A stretch of DNA of 64,000 nucleotides from positions 682,001 to 746,000 of the forward strand of contig NZ_NFUT01000001.1 in NCBI RefSeq assembly GCF_002127215.1, written 5' to 3'. Under the pieces are notes generated by a model that ran no database searches, had not been told where the DNA came from, and saw only the letters and a list, made by a program, of their open reading frames with translations. Shown here in pieces: positions 17,600-25,433 of the stretch. Both the position numbers and the translations under genes were made by a program. Origin of the DNA: Hydrogenophaga sp. IBVHS2 (GTDB taxonomy: Bacteria > Pseudomonadota > Gammaproteobacteria > Burkholderiales > Burkholderiaceae_C). The number at the start of each line of letters is the position of its first letter. Within the stretch, counting starts at the first letter, position 1.

Positions 17600-18533
17600 A
17601 AAATCCATGTCGCTGGCCGGGTCGGGTCGGCGTCGTGGTGTCGTCCAGCGGTGCCGGGTGGGTCATGAGTTCGCCGGGCATGGAAGGCGGGCAGGCGATG
17701 CGGGCCAGCACGAAGAGCATGTTCTGCAGCAGCTTGGCCATCTGCGTGCGGGAGGCCCGGCTGTTCTGTGCGGCGGTCAGCGCGATGCCGGGGATGCAGG
17801 TCTCCACGTCTTCGTCCACCGAGGCGGCAGCGCGTTCCAGCAGCGGATCGCGCCCCATGGCCAGTCGGGATTCGACCAGGAAGAGGGCGCGCTCGAGCAG
17901 CTGGAAGTCGTCGAAGGCCACCTCCCAGATCACCTGACGGCCCTCCATCCGTTCGCTGAGCGTGCAGCCCAGCGGCAGCTGCCAGGAGCGCCGTGGTGCC
18001 CGCTGGCCCAGCAGGCGGCGTGCGCCCTGCCAGAGCGTGTCGGTGTCGGCCACAAAAGCCTGCAGCGCCTGCCGGATCTGCAAGGCCAGTTCGGACTGCG
18101 TGGAGTGCCCGTGCATCACCACCACCCAGTCGGTGTCCAGCCGCGATGCGTCCACCGATTCGCGCCGAGGGCTGATCTGGTCGCCCACGGTCACGGCCAT
18201 GGCGCGCACGTCGTCGCGGGCGCTCCAGGGGGTCATGATCAGCGTGGCGCCGGTGCTGCTGAGCATCTGCGGCTCGTTGAGCAGCAGCGGTCCGCTGGCG
18301 ATCAGGCGCAGCAGCGAATCGGCCGCTTCCCGCCTTTCGCGTCGCTCGCCACCGACCACCGCGGTCACGATGAAGGGATCGCCCTTGTGCATGGCTGGCG
18401 CCACGCACACCAGCAGCTGCACCGCACTGTCGGCGTGGGAATAGACCTCGCTCTGGGCCCGGGGCAGCAGCCAGCCCTGCTGAGCCAGCATCTGGTGCAC
18501 GGCGACGGGCGTGTCGGTCAGCGGGGTGCTCAT
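17598..18533 (-). CDS. Hypothetical protein, 311 residues
   Basis: I do not recognise this protein. It has 311 residues, is soluble by inspection, and has no signal peptide. The central part contains WVVVMHGHSTQSELALQIRQ and the C-terminal part is helical (RTQMAKLLQNMLFVLARIAC). It ends in a short Pro/Thr-rich tail. It is upstream of, and on the same strand as, the Fur-box-linked 112-residue gene, and could share regulation or be separate. The 117 bases upstream hold an AT-richer patch (TTTGTTCTCAATCGTTAC) that only weakly resembles a Fur site. No function is proposed. Confidence 0.65.
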   Translation of the reverse strand: MSTPLTDTPVAVHQMLAQQGWLLPRAQSEVYSHADSAVQLLVCVAPAMHKGDPFIVTAVVGGERRERREAADSLLRLIASGPLLLNEPQMLSSTGATLIMTPWSARDDVRAMAVTVGDQISPRRESVDASRLDTDWVVVMHGHSTQSELALQIRQALQAFVADTDTLWQGARRLLGQRAPRRSWQLPLGCTLSERMEGRQVIWEVAFDDFQLLERALFLVESRLAMGRDPLLERAAASVDEDVETCIPGIALTAAQNSRASRTQMAKLLQNMLFVLARIACPPSMPGELMTHPAPLDDTTTPTRPGQRHGF

Positions 18534-18650
18534 GCGGTCCTCGGGGCAGGCGGATGAAAGACTGGTGTCTGTTCCATCGGCCCCGGTATCCGGGCCTTGA
18601 GCGTGAATTTGTTCTCAATCGTTACCGGGGCGCGTCCCCGGCAGGCCCGA

Positions 18651-19580
18651 TCAGCCCCGGATGGGGCCGGGCGTCACCAGCTGGCCGATGGCGGTGCGCA
18701 GGCGCGCCGGCATCTGCTGCACCCGCTGCACCACCTCGTGTGCGCTGTAGCGGTGTCCCGCTGGCAGCACGTGCAGGCGCACATCCAGCATCTCGAGCCG
18801 GTCGCCCGGTTCGATCAGGGGGTTGTTGGACTTCATGTCGCGGGCATCCACCAGCGTGACCGCGCCCTGGCCGATGACCTCGATGGCGCTGTCGCGCTCG
18901 ATGACCAGGGCCGTGTCCTCGTCCACCCCCACACCCAGCAGCTCGGGGCGCTGGGTGATGGCCGACAGCAGCCTGGCGAGCCGGCCGCGCTCGGAGAAAT
19001 GCTGGTCGATGATCGCCCCGCCGATGAAGCCCAGACCGATGTCGAGTTCGGCGGCTTCCTTCTCGGGCAGGCGGACGGCCTCGCCCCGCACCAGCATGTG
19101 GCGCGAGAGGGCGGCCGCGCCGGCGCTGGTGCCGCCGATGCAGCAGCCGCGCAGGTGGAACGCCACGTGCAGCGCCCGGAAGGCGTCGGTTTCCCAGAGC
19201 AGGTCCATGAGGCGGCGCTGGTCGCCGCCCGAGATGAAGATGCCGTCGGCCTCCAGGATGAGGTCGGTGACGGCGCTGCTGTCGGCGGCCGTTCGATCCG
19301 GGACGGGGATGGGCGCGCAGTCGGACACCCCGAGTTCGCCGAAGGCCCGCTGGTAGTTGTCCCAGGCGCGCTCGGGAGCGCTGCTGGCCGCGCTCAGCAC
19401 ACGGATGCGGCTGCCCGGTCCGCCGCACAGCTCGGTGAAGCGCTTGAGGATGACCTTGTCGTGCAGCCGGTCCTCGGCACCGCCGATCACCACGAGGCGA
19501 CCGGTTCGGCGGGATTGGGATTCGGCTGTGGTGGCCATCAGGCCCAGGCCCACCAGGGAAACGTCGCGTCGTCGCAGCAT
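18651..19580 (-). CDS. cphB: Cyanophycinase
   Basis: Cyanophycinase is a cytoplasmic serine exopeptidase of the peptidase S51 family that cuts the storage polymer cyanophycin into beta-Asp-Arg dipeptides. The protein has GRLVVIGGAEDR near the start, the nucleophile motif GGTSAGAAALS, and the family segment IDQHFSERGRLARLL. The start at 19580 (MLRRRDV, 309 residues) is favoured because a TACAAT -10 lies 8 bases before it. The Met at 19538 (MATTAES) is an alternative. It opens the cyanophycin region and is divergent from a MobA-like gene. The pairing with two CphA-type genes 4–6 kb away supports the role. Confidence 0.93.
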   Translation of the reverse strand: MLRRRDVSLVGLGLMATTAESQSRRTGRLVVIGGAEDRLHDKVILKRFTELCGGPGSRIRVLSAASSAPERAWDNYQRAFGELGVSDCAPIPVPDRTAADSSAVTDLILEADGIFISGGDQRRLMDLLWETDAFRALHVAFHLRGCCIGGTSAGAAALSRHMLVRGEAVRLPEKEAAELDIGLGFIGGAIIDQHFSERGRLARLLSAITQRPELLGVGVDEDTALVIERDSAIEVIGQGAVTLVDARDMKSNNPLIEPGDRLEMLDVRLHVLPAGHRYSAHEVVQRVQQMPARLRTAIGQLVTPGPIRG

Positions 19581-19588
19581 GGCGCGCG

Positions 19589-19594
19589 ATTGTA
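19589..19594 (-). promoter_or_regulatory. Candidate -10 element of cphB
   Basis: Read on the minus strand, TACAAT lies 8 bases before the ATG at 19580, with no Shine–Dalgarno sequence between. This fits the leaderless-type pattern seen at uvrC, pgsA, surE and rlmD. Confidence 0.4.
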
Positions 19595-19642
19595 GGGGGG
19601 GTATCTGAAGGCCGAATGAAGGTGCTGCGGCATGATCGCCGC

Positions 19643-20317
19643 ATGAGTCTCTCCCACGACAACACCAGCCCCGCAGCGGACGCGGCATGGGCGGTCCTGC
19701 TGGCGGCCGGATCGGCCTCGCGCATGGGGTACCGGCCCAAGTGCCTGCTCGAGCGCGACGGCATGCCGCTGGTGGTGCGGCTGATCCGGCAACTGCATGG
19801 AGCCGGTGTGGCGGGCGTGGTGGTGGTGCTGGGACACCACGCCGAGCGCATCGGCAGTGCCCTCGACCACATGCCCGCCTGCCCGGGCTTGCAGCTGCGC
19901 AGGGTGGTCAACCCCGATCCGGATGCCACGCAGGACATGTCGCTGCGCCAGGGTCTCTCGGCCCTGCCCGACGGCAACGGCCCGGTGCTGGTGCAGCTGG
20001 CCGACCAGCCCCTGATCACGTCGGACGATGTCGGGGTGCTGCTGTCGTTGTGGTCCCGTCGGCCGGCGGGCATCGGTTTCCTGCAGCCGGTGCATGCCGG
20101 TCGGCCCGGTCACCCGGTGATCATGTCCCGGCCGGTGGCGCGGGCCCTGCAGGACGCGCCGGCGGGGCAGGGCGGGCGGGAGTGGCAGCAGGCCCATGCC
20201 GATCAGGTGTGGCGGTGGCCGGCACCCCATGCCGGCTACGCCACCGATGTGGACCGACCGGAGGACATCGAGCAACTGCGCCGGACCGGGGTGCTGCTGC
20301 AGTGGCCGGCGGCCTAG
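19643..20317 (+). CDS. MobA-like nucleotidyltransferase (molybdenum-cofactor cytidylyltransferase family)
   Basis: This is a 224-residue GT-A-fold NTP transferase. The N-terminal nucleotide-binding loop reads VLLAAGSASRMGYRPKCLLE, and the metal-binding stretch is VQLADQPLITSDD. Closest named relatives are MocA-type enzymes that add CMP to molybdopterin, but no molybdoenzyme or moco gene is nearby. It lies inside the cyanophycin locus, divergent from cphB and convergent on the DUF1854 gene. I chose the ATG at 19643; an ATG at 19616 in frame is also possible. The substrate is uncertain and could be a nucleotide or sugar phosphate. Confidence 0.8.
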   Translation: MSLSHDNTSPAADAAWAVLLAAGSASRMGYRPKCLLERDGMPLVVRLIRQLHGAGVAGVVVVLGHHAERIGSALDHMPACPGLQLRRVVNPDPDATQDMSLRQGLSALPDGNGPVLVQLADQPLITSDDVGVLLSLWSRRPAGIGFLQPVHAGRPGHPVIMSRPVARALQDAPAGQGGREWQQAHADQVWRWPAPHAGYATDVDRPEDIEQLRRTGVLLQWPAA

Positions 20318-20327
20318 GCCGGCGAGC

Positions 20328-20801
20328 TCAGAGGAAGCGCTCCAGCAGCCGGCGCGAGGCGCGGTCCAGCCGGGTGCGGTCCGGCACCTCGAACACCAGG
20401 CCGTGGCTGCTGGTGATGAGCAGTCGGCGCTGGCCGGGCAGGCGCCGGATGTCCTCCTCCACCTTCAGCACCAGCCGGGTCGGACCGCGGTCGGTCTGAA
20501 CCTCCCAGGTGCTGGGCGTGGCGAAGGTGCTGACCGACACGATGCGCTCGATCACCGGCACCATCTCGCGTTCGGACAGGGCGTCCTGCACCGCCTGCCG
20601 CAGCGCTGGGGACAGGTCGTTGAGCAGCGGCACGAAGACCAGTTCGGTGCCGTCGGGGCCCACCACCGAGATGGCCTCGTCCGGGGCATTGAGCGGGAAG
20701 GCGCGCACCGCCTGCACGCCGCTGTGCTCGGTGCCGTCGGGCAGGCGGCAGACCCACTGGCCGTGGGCGTTGCGTCGAAGGTCGAAGTCGGGGGCGCTCA
20801 T
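20328..20801 (-). CDS. DUF1854 protein linked to cyanophycin metabolism
   Basis: This is a 157-residue soluble protein of the DUF1854 family. The N-terminus has an aromatic and acidic beta segment (FDLRRNAHGQWVCRLPDGTE) and the middle contains PLNAPDEAISVVGPDGTELV. To my knowledge this family is found next to cyanophycin synthetase and a particular ABC half-transporter in betaproteobacteria, and its biochemical role is not known. It follows the ABC transporter gene by 11 bases on the same strand, so the two are almost certainly co-transcribed. It may be a cytosolic partner of the transporter. Confidence 0.85.
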   Translation of the reverse strand: MSAPDFDLRRNAHGQWVCRLPDGTEHSGVQAVRAFPLNAPDEAISVVGPDGTELVFVPLLNDLSPALRQAVQDALSEREMVPVIERIVSVSTFATPSTWEVQTDRGPTRLVLKVEEDIRRLPGQRRLLITSSHGLVFEVPDRTRLDRASRRLLERFL

Positions 20802-20812
20802 GCGGATGCAGA

Positions 20813-23134
20813 TCAGTTCTGGGCAGTGGGGTGGGCCGAGGGCTGGGGCAGGTGGCGGGCCAGCAGGGCATCTTCGTGTTCGGCGTCTTCTTCGGCGGCC
20901 TGTCGGGCCTGGGCCTCGTACAGCCGCCAGTAATGGCCCTGGCGGGCAATCAGCTCGTCGTGCGGGCCCACCTCCACCACCTCGCCACGGTCCATCACCA
21001 CGAGGCGGTCGGCCTTGCGCAGCGTGGAGAGCCGGTGGGCGATCGCGATGGTGGTGCGGCCCTGCACCAGGTTGTCCAGGGCTTTCTGGATCTCTTTCTC
21101 GGTCTCGGTGTCCACCGCCGAAGTGGCTTCGTCCAGGATCAGGATGCGCGGGTCGATCAGCAGGGCCCGGGCGATGCTGATGCGCTGGCGCTCGCCCCCG
21201 GAGAGTCCCTGGCCGCGTTCACCCACCAGCGAGTCGTAGCCCTGCGGCAACCGCAGGATGAAGTCGTGCGCGTGGGCGGCGCGGGCGGCGGCCACGATCT
21301 CGGCCCGGGTGGCGCCAGGCTTGCCGTAGGCGATGTTCTCGGCGACCGTTCCGAAGAACAGGAACGGCTCCTGCAGCACCAGGCCGATGTGGCGGCGGTA
21401 ATCGGCCACGCGGAAGCGGCGGATGTCGGTGCCGTCGAGCTGGATGCTGCCGGCGCTCACGTCGTAGAAGCGGCAGATCAGGTTGACCAGGGTGCTCTTG
21501 CCGGAGCCGCTGTGGCCCACCAGACCGATCATCTCGCCGGGGCGGATGTCCAGATCCAGGTTGCGGATGACCGAGCGGTTGCCGTAGCGGAAGGCGATGT
21601 CGCGCATGGACAGCCCGCCCCGCACCACCGGGGCCTGCACCGGGTCGCTGGGCTCGGGCACGTTGGAGACGTGGTCGAGGATGTCGAAGATCCGTTTGGC
21701 GCCGGCGGCGGCCTTCTGCGTGACCGAGACGATCCGGCTCATGGAGTCGAGCCGGCCGTAGAACCGGCCGATGTAGGCGATGAAGGCGGTCAGCACGCCC
21801 ACCGTGATGTCGCCCTTGCTGATCTGCCAGATGCCGAAGGCCCACACCACCAGCAGACCCACGTCGGTCAGCAGCGTGACGGTGGGCGAGAACAGGCTCC
21901 AGGTCTTGTTGATGCGGTCGTTGACGGCCAGGTTCTGGGTGTTGGCGTCCTTGAAGCGGTCGGATTCGCGCTTTTCCTGCGCGAAGGCCTTGACCACCCG
22001 GATGCCGGGAATGGTGTCGGCCAGCACGTTGGTCACGTCGCCCCACACCCGATCGACCTTCTCGAAGCCGGTGCGCAGGCGGTCGCGCACCAGGTGGATC
22101 ATCCAGGCAATGAAGGGCAGGGGCAGCAGCGTGACCAGGGCCAGCCAGGGGTTGATGGAGAACAGGATGACCGAGGTCATGCCCAGCATGAGCACGTCGG
22201 TGAGGAAGTCCAGGGCGTGCAGCGACAGGAACACCGAGAGCCGGTCGGTCTCCGAGCCGATGCGGGCCATCAGGTCGCCGGTGCGCTTGGCCCCGAAGTA
22301 GTCCAGCGACAGCCCCAGCAGGTGGTCGAAGGCGCTGGTGCGCAGGTCGGCCGCGATGCGTTCGGACACCAGGGCGAGCAGCCAGGTCCGCGCCCAGCCC
22401 AGACCCCAGGCCAGCAGGCCGGCCCCCAGCAGCCCGCCCAGCAGCAGGGTGACGTAGGCGGTGTCGATGCGCTGACCGTTCTGGAACGGGATGAGCACAT
22501 CGTCCATCAGCGGGATGGTCAGGTAGGGCGGCACCAGCGTGGCGGCGGTGGAGGCCAGGGTGAGCAGGAAGCCGGTGAGCAGTTTCCAGCGGTAGGGCCG
22601 GGCAAAGCGCCACAGCCGCAGCAGCACCCAGGTGGACGGCACTTCGGTGCGTTCACGGGCGCAGGTCTCGCAGTCGTCGCTGTCCGGGGGCAGCACCGAC
22701 TGGCAGCTCGGGCACAGCTGAGGCGCTTCCTCGTCGGCGGCCCTGGCGTGCGATGCGGTCAGCAGTTCGACCTGCCGATCGAACTGCCGCACCAGGCGCA
22801 GCGCGGCCGGGTTCTGGGCCAGGGTGAAGCGCCAGCTCGCCAGACGCCGCTGTGCGTCGTGCAGCGACAGGGTGGCCACCCCCCCGTGGTCGGCATGCCG
22901 CAGGGTCATGCCGGGCTGCAGGGGCAGGTCGTGCGAGCCGCCACCGGGGGGGCGGTGGCGCAGCAGACCGGGGTGAAGCTCGAGTTCGCTCGGGGTGAAG
23001 CGTCCGGCCTCGTCGAGGTCGACGGTCAGGCGGGCGAGCGGTGCGGCGGGGGAGGGGTTGTGAACGGGCTGCATGGGCACTGGCATGGGTGCGGAATTGT
23101 CGGTCACTTCGCATCCGGCGAACGAGTCCCGCAT
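20813..23134 (-). CDS. ABC half-transporter with N-terminal zinc-ribbon domain, cyanophycin-associated
   Basis: This 773-residue protein fuses a membrane domain of about six helices (residues about 170–480) to an ATPase domain. The ATPase has Walker A GLVGHSGSGKSTLVNL, signature LSGGERQRISIARALL and Walker B ILILDEATSA, so it should work as a homodimeric exporter of the MsbA/LmrA type. Unusually, about 165 residues precede the first helix. They include a beta-rich part and a zinc ribbon with Cys141, Cys144, Cys155 and Cys158 (CPSC…CETC). The start may be any of the Mets at positions 1, 17 or 21. It is divergent from the cphA paralogue and co-directional with the DUF1854 gene. The cargo is unknown. 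Confidence 0.9.
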   Translation of the reverse strand: MRDSFAGCEVTDNSAPMPVPMQPVHNPSPAAPLARLTVDLDEAGRFTPSELELHPGLLRHRPPGGGSHDLPLQPGMTLRHADHGGVATLSLHDAQRRLASWRFTLAQNPAALRLVRQFDRQVELLTASHARAADEEAPQLCPSCQSVLPPDSDDCETCARERTEVPSTWVLLRLWRFARPYRWKLLTGFLLTLASTAATLVPPYLTIPLMDDVLIPFQNGQRIDTAYVTLLLGGLLGAGLLAWGLGWARTWLLALVSERIAADLRTSAFDHLLGLSLDYFGAKRTGDLMARIGSETDRLSVFLSLHALDFLTDVLMLGMTSVILFSINPWLALVTLLPLPFIAWMIHLVRDRLRTGFEKVDRVWGDVTNVLADTIPGIRVVKAFAQEKRESDRFKDANTQNLAVNDRINKTWSLFSPTVTLLTDVGLLVVWAFGIWQISKGDITVGVLTAFIAYIGRFYGRLDSMSRIVSVTQKAAAGAKRIFDILDHVSNVPEPSDPVQAPVVRGGLSMRDIAFRYGNRSVIRNLDLDIRPGEMIGLVGHSGSGKSTLVNLICRFYDVSAGSIQLDGTDIRRFRVADYRRHIGLVLQEPFLFFGTVAENIAYGKPGATRAEIVAAARAAHAHDFILRLPQGYDSLVGERGQGLSGGERQRISIARALLIDPRILILDEATSAVDTETEKEIQKALDNLVQGRTTIAIAHRLSTLRKADRLVVMDRGEVVEVGPHDELIARQGHYWRLYEAQARQAAEEDAEHEDALLARHLPQPSAHPTAQN

Positions 23135-23236
23135 TTCTTAACACGCGCTAAGCCCCGAGTGGCCCGGCTCAGCGGAGAATACGGGCCGCAAACCCGCGCA
23201 CGGTGCGCCATCCGGACAGCCCATCAACTGCTTTTT

Positions 23237-25393
23237 ATGGATTCCAACCGATTTGCCATCACCATCCTCCAGCACCGGTTCCTGGGGGGACCGAACGCCT
23301 GGACCTACCGTTCGGCCATGGAGGTCTGGCTGGACCTGGGGCCGCTGGAGGAGCGACCGTCCAACACCATCGACGGCCTGACCGACCGCCTGCTGGCCTG
23401 GCTCCCCGGGCTGGAAGCCCACCACTGCGGCGTGGGCGAACACGGCGGCTTCATCCAGCGCCTGCGCGAAGGCACCTGGGCCGGCCATGTGCTGGAACAC
23501 TGCGTCATCGAACTGCTCAACCGGGCCGGCATGCCCACCGGCTTCGGCCAGACCCGCAGCACCAGCCGCACCGGCGTCTACCGCATGGTGTTCCGGGCCC
23601 GCAACCAGCCCACTGGCGAGGCCGCCCTGCGCCACGGCCATGCCTTGCTGGAAGCCGCCATCAACGACGAACCCTTCGACGTGCCGGCCGCCGTGGAGGC
23701 CTTGCGCGCCGTGGTCGACGACACCTGGCTGGGCCCTTCCACCGCCGCCATCGTGCAGGCCGCCACCGACCGGCGCATCCCGCATCTGCGCCTGAACGAC
23801 GGCAACCTGGTGCAGATCGGACACGGCGCCAGCCAGCGCCGCATCTGGACCGCCGAATCCGAACTCACCAGCGCGATCGCCGAGAACATCGCCTGCGACA
23901 AGGACCTCACCAAGACCCTGCTGATCGCCTGCGGCGTGCCGGTGCCCGAAGGGCGGGTGGTGGCCAACGCCGCCGAAGCCTGGGAGGCCGCCGAGGACAT
24001 CGGCCTGCCCGTGGTCGTCAAGCCCAGCGACGCCAACCACGGCCGTGGCGTGTCGCTGGAGCTGACCGAGCGGGCCGACATCGAGCAGGCGTTTGCCATT
24101 GCCGATGCCGAGGGCAGCGACGTCATCGTCGAGAAGTTCATCCCCGGCAACGAGCACCGGCTGCTGGTGGTGGGCGGCCAGGTGGTGGCGGCCAACCGGG
24201 GCGAGAGCCTGTGGATCACCGGGGATGGCGTCAACACGGTGCGCGCGCTGGTGGACTCGCAGCTCAACAGCGACCCGCGCCGCGGGGATGCCGAGGAGTT
24301 CCCGCTGGAGACCATCGTGCTCGATCGCGAGCCGGCCATGTGCCTGCTGCTGCAGCGCCAGGGGCTGGGGCCCGACGCGGTGCCCGCTGCCGGCCAGCGC
24401 GTGCTGGTCCAGCGCAACGGCAACATGGCCTTCGACTGCACCGACGAGGTTCATCCCGAGGTGGCCTACATGGCCGGTCTGGCGGCCCGCACCGTGGGCC
24501 TGGACATTGCCGGCATCGATCTGGTGACCACCGACATCCGCCAGCCGCTCAACGCGGTGGGCGGTGCGATCGTCGAGGTCAATGCGGGTCCGGGCCTGCT
24601 CATGCACCTCAAGCCCGCCATCGGCCAGCCGCGCCCTGTGGGCGAGGCCATCGTGCGCCAGCTGTTCCCGTCGGACGACCCCATGGCCGGTCGCATCCCG
24701 CTGGTGGGCGTGGCCGGCGAAGAGGGCAGCACCCTCCTGGCCCGCGCCGCCGCCCACCTGCTCGGTCTGGGCAACGGCCAGTCGCCGGCCGGTCTGGCCT
24801 GCCGCGACGGCATCTACCTGGGCCGGCGCCGGCTGGAAGCGGCCGAGGCCGGTTACTGGCACCAGTGCGAGCGTCTGCTCATGAACCGCGAGATCCGCAG
24901 TCTGGTGGTCCAGGTGTCGGCTGGCCTGATCCTGGACCAGGGTCTGCCCTACGACCGCTGCCTGGTCGGCGTGGTGACCGACCTGTCCGGATGGGAAGCG
25001 CTGGGCCGCCATGACGTGCAGGGCCCCGATGGCGTCGCCCGTGCCCTGCGCACCCAGGTCGATGTGGTGCTGGACCACGGTGCCTGTGTGCTCAACCTGG
25101 ACCAGGCCGACGTGGTGGCGCTGGGCCGGCACTGCGATGGCGCGGTGTACGGCTACGGCCAGACCCCACCGCCCGCCGACAGCGGCATCCGCCGTCTGGC
25201 CCGCCCGCAGGAAGGTGGTGTGGCCCTGGTGGAAGACGGCTCCGTGCTGGGCCGCGCCCAGCTGCCCGCCGGCCTCCTGCCGGTCGACCTGATGGCGCTG
25301 TGCGGTGCCGCTGCGGCCGCCTGGGCGGCCGGCATGAGCCCCGGGCTCATCGTCGCGGGCCTCGAACGCTTCGAACTCCCCGCCGCCGTCTGA
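23237..25393 (+). CDS. Cyanophycin synthetase-like paralogue with degenerate Mur-ligase P-loop
   Basis: This 718-residue protein aligns with CphA through the N-terminal domain and the ATP-grasp domain (VVVKPSDANHGRGVSLELTE, EVNAGPGLLMHLKP). The Mur-ligase-like domain has lost its ATPase site: where CphA has GTNGKTT, this protein reads GVAGEEGST at about 491–499, without the lysine. It is also about 140 residues shorter than CphA. ATP-grasp activity, which adds Asp in CphA, may remain, while Arg addition is unlikely. A second shorter CphA is known in other betaproteobacteria (CphA' of Cupriavidus necator). The intact cphA starts 40 bases downstream. No good Shine–Dalgarno precedes the ATG. Confidence 0.88.
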   Translation: MDSNRFAITILQHRFLGGPNAWTYRSAMEVWLDLGPLEERPSNTIDGLTDRLLAWLPGLEAHHCGVGEHGGFIQRLREGTWAGHVLEHCVIELLNRAGMPTGFGQTRSTSRTGVYRMVFRARNQPTGEAALRHGHALLEAAINDEPFDVPAAVEALRAVVDDTWLGPSTAAIVQAATDRRIPHLRLNDGNLVQIGHGASQRRIWTAESELTSAIAENIACDKDLTKTLLIACGVPVPEGRVVANAAEAWEAAEDIGLPVVVKPSDANHGRGVSLELTERADIEQAFAIADAEGSDVIVEKFIPGNEHRLLVVGGQVVAANRGESLWITGDGVNTVRALVDSQLNSDPRRGDAEEFPLETIVLDREPAMCLLLQRQGLGPDAVPAAGQRVLVQRNGNMAFDCTDEVHPEVAYMAGLAARTVGLDIAGIDLVTTDIRQPLNAVGGAIVEVNAGPGLLMHLKPAIGQPRPVGEAIVRQLFPSDDPMAGRIPLVGVAGEEGSTLLARAAAHLLGLGNGQSPAGLACRDGIYLGRRRLEAAEAGYWHQCERLLMNREIRSLVVQVSAGLILDQGLPYDRCLVGVVTDLSGWEALGRHDVQGPDGVARALRTQVDVVLDHGACVLNLDQADVVALGRHCDGAVYGYGQTPPPADSGIRRLARPQEGGVALVEDGSVLGRAQLPAGLLPVDLMALCGAAAAAWAAGMSPGLIVAGLERFELPAAV

Positions 25394-25433
25394 CACAACC
25401 GCTCGCGTCCAACCCAAGAACACGATCCGATCC

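Noticed and set aside
23150..23163. Inverted AT-rich sequence TTAACACGCGCTAA in the ABC/cphA-paralogue gap
   Set aside because: The arms match only over three or four bases on each side, too little to call an operator.
20831..23236. Plus-strand open frame running into the CphA paralogue
   Set aside because: It is antisense to the conserved ABC transporter gene. CphA similarity begins only at 23237.
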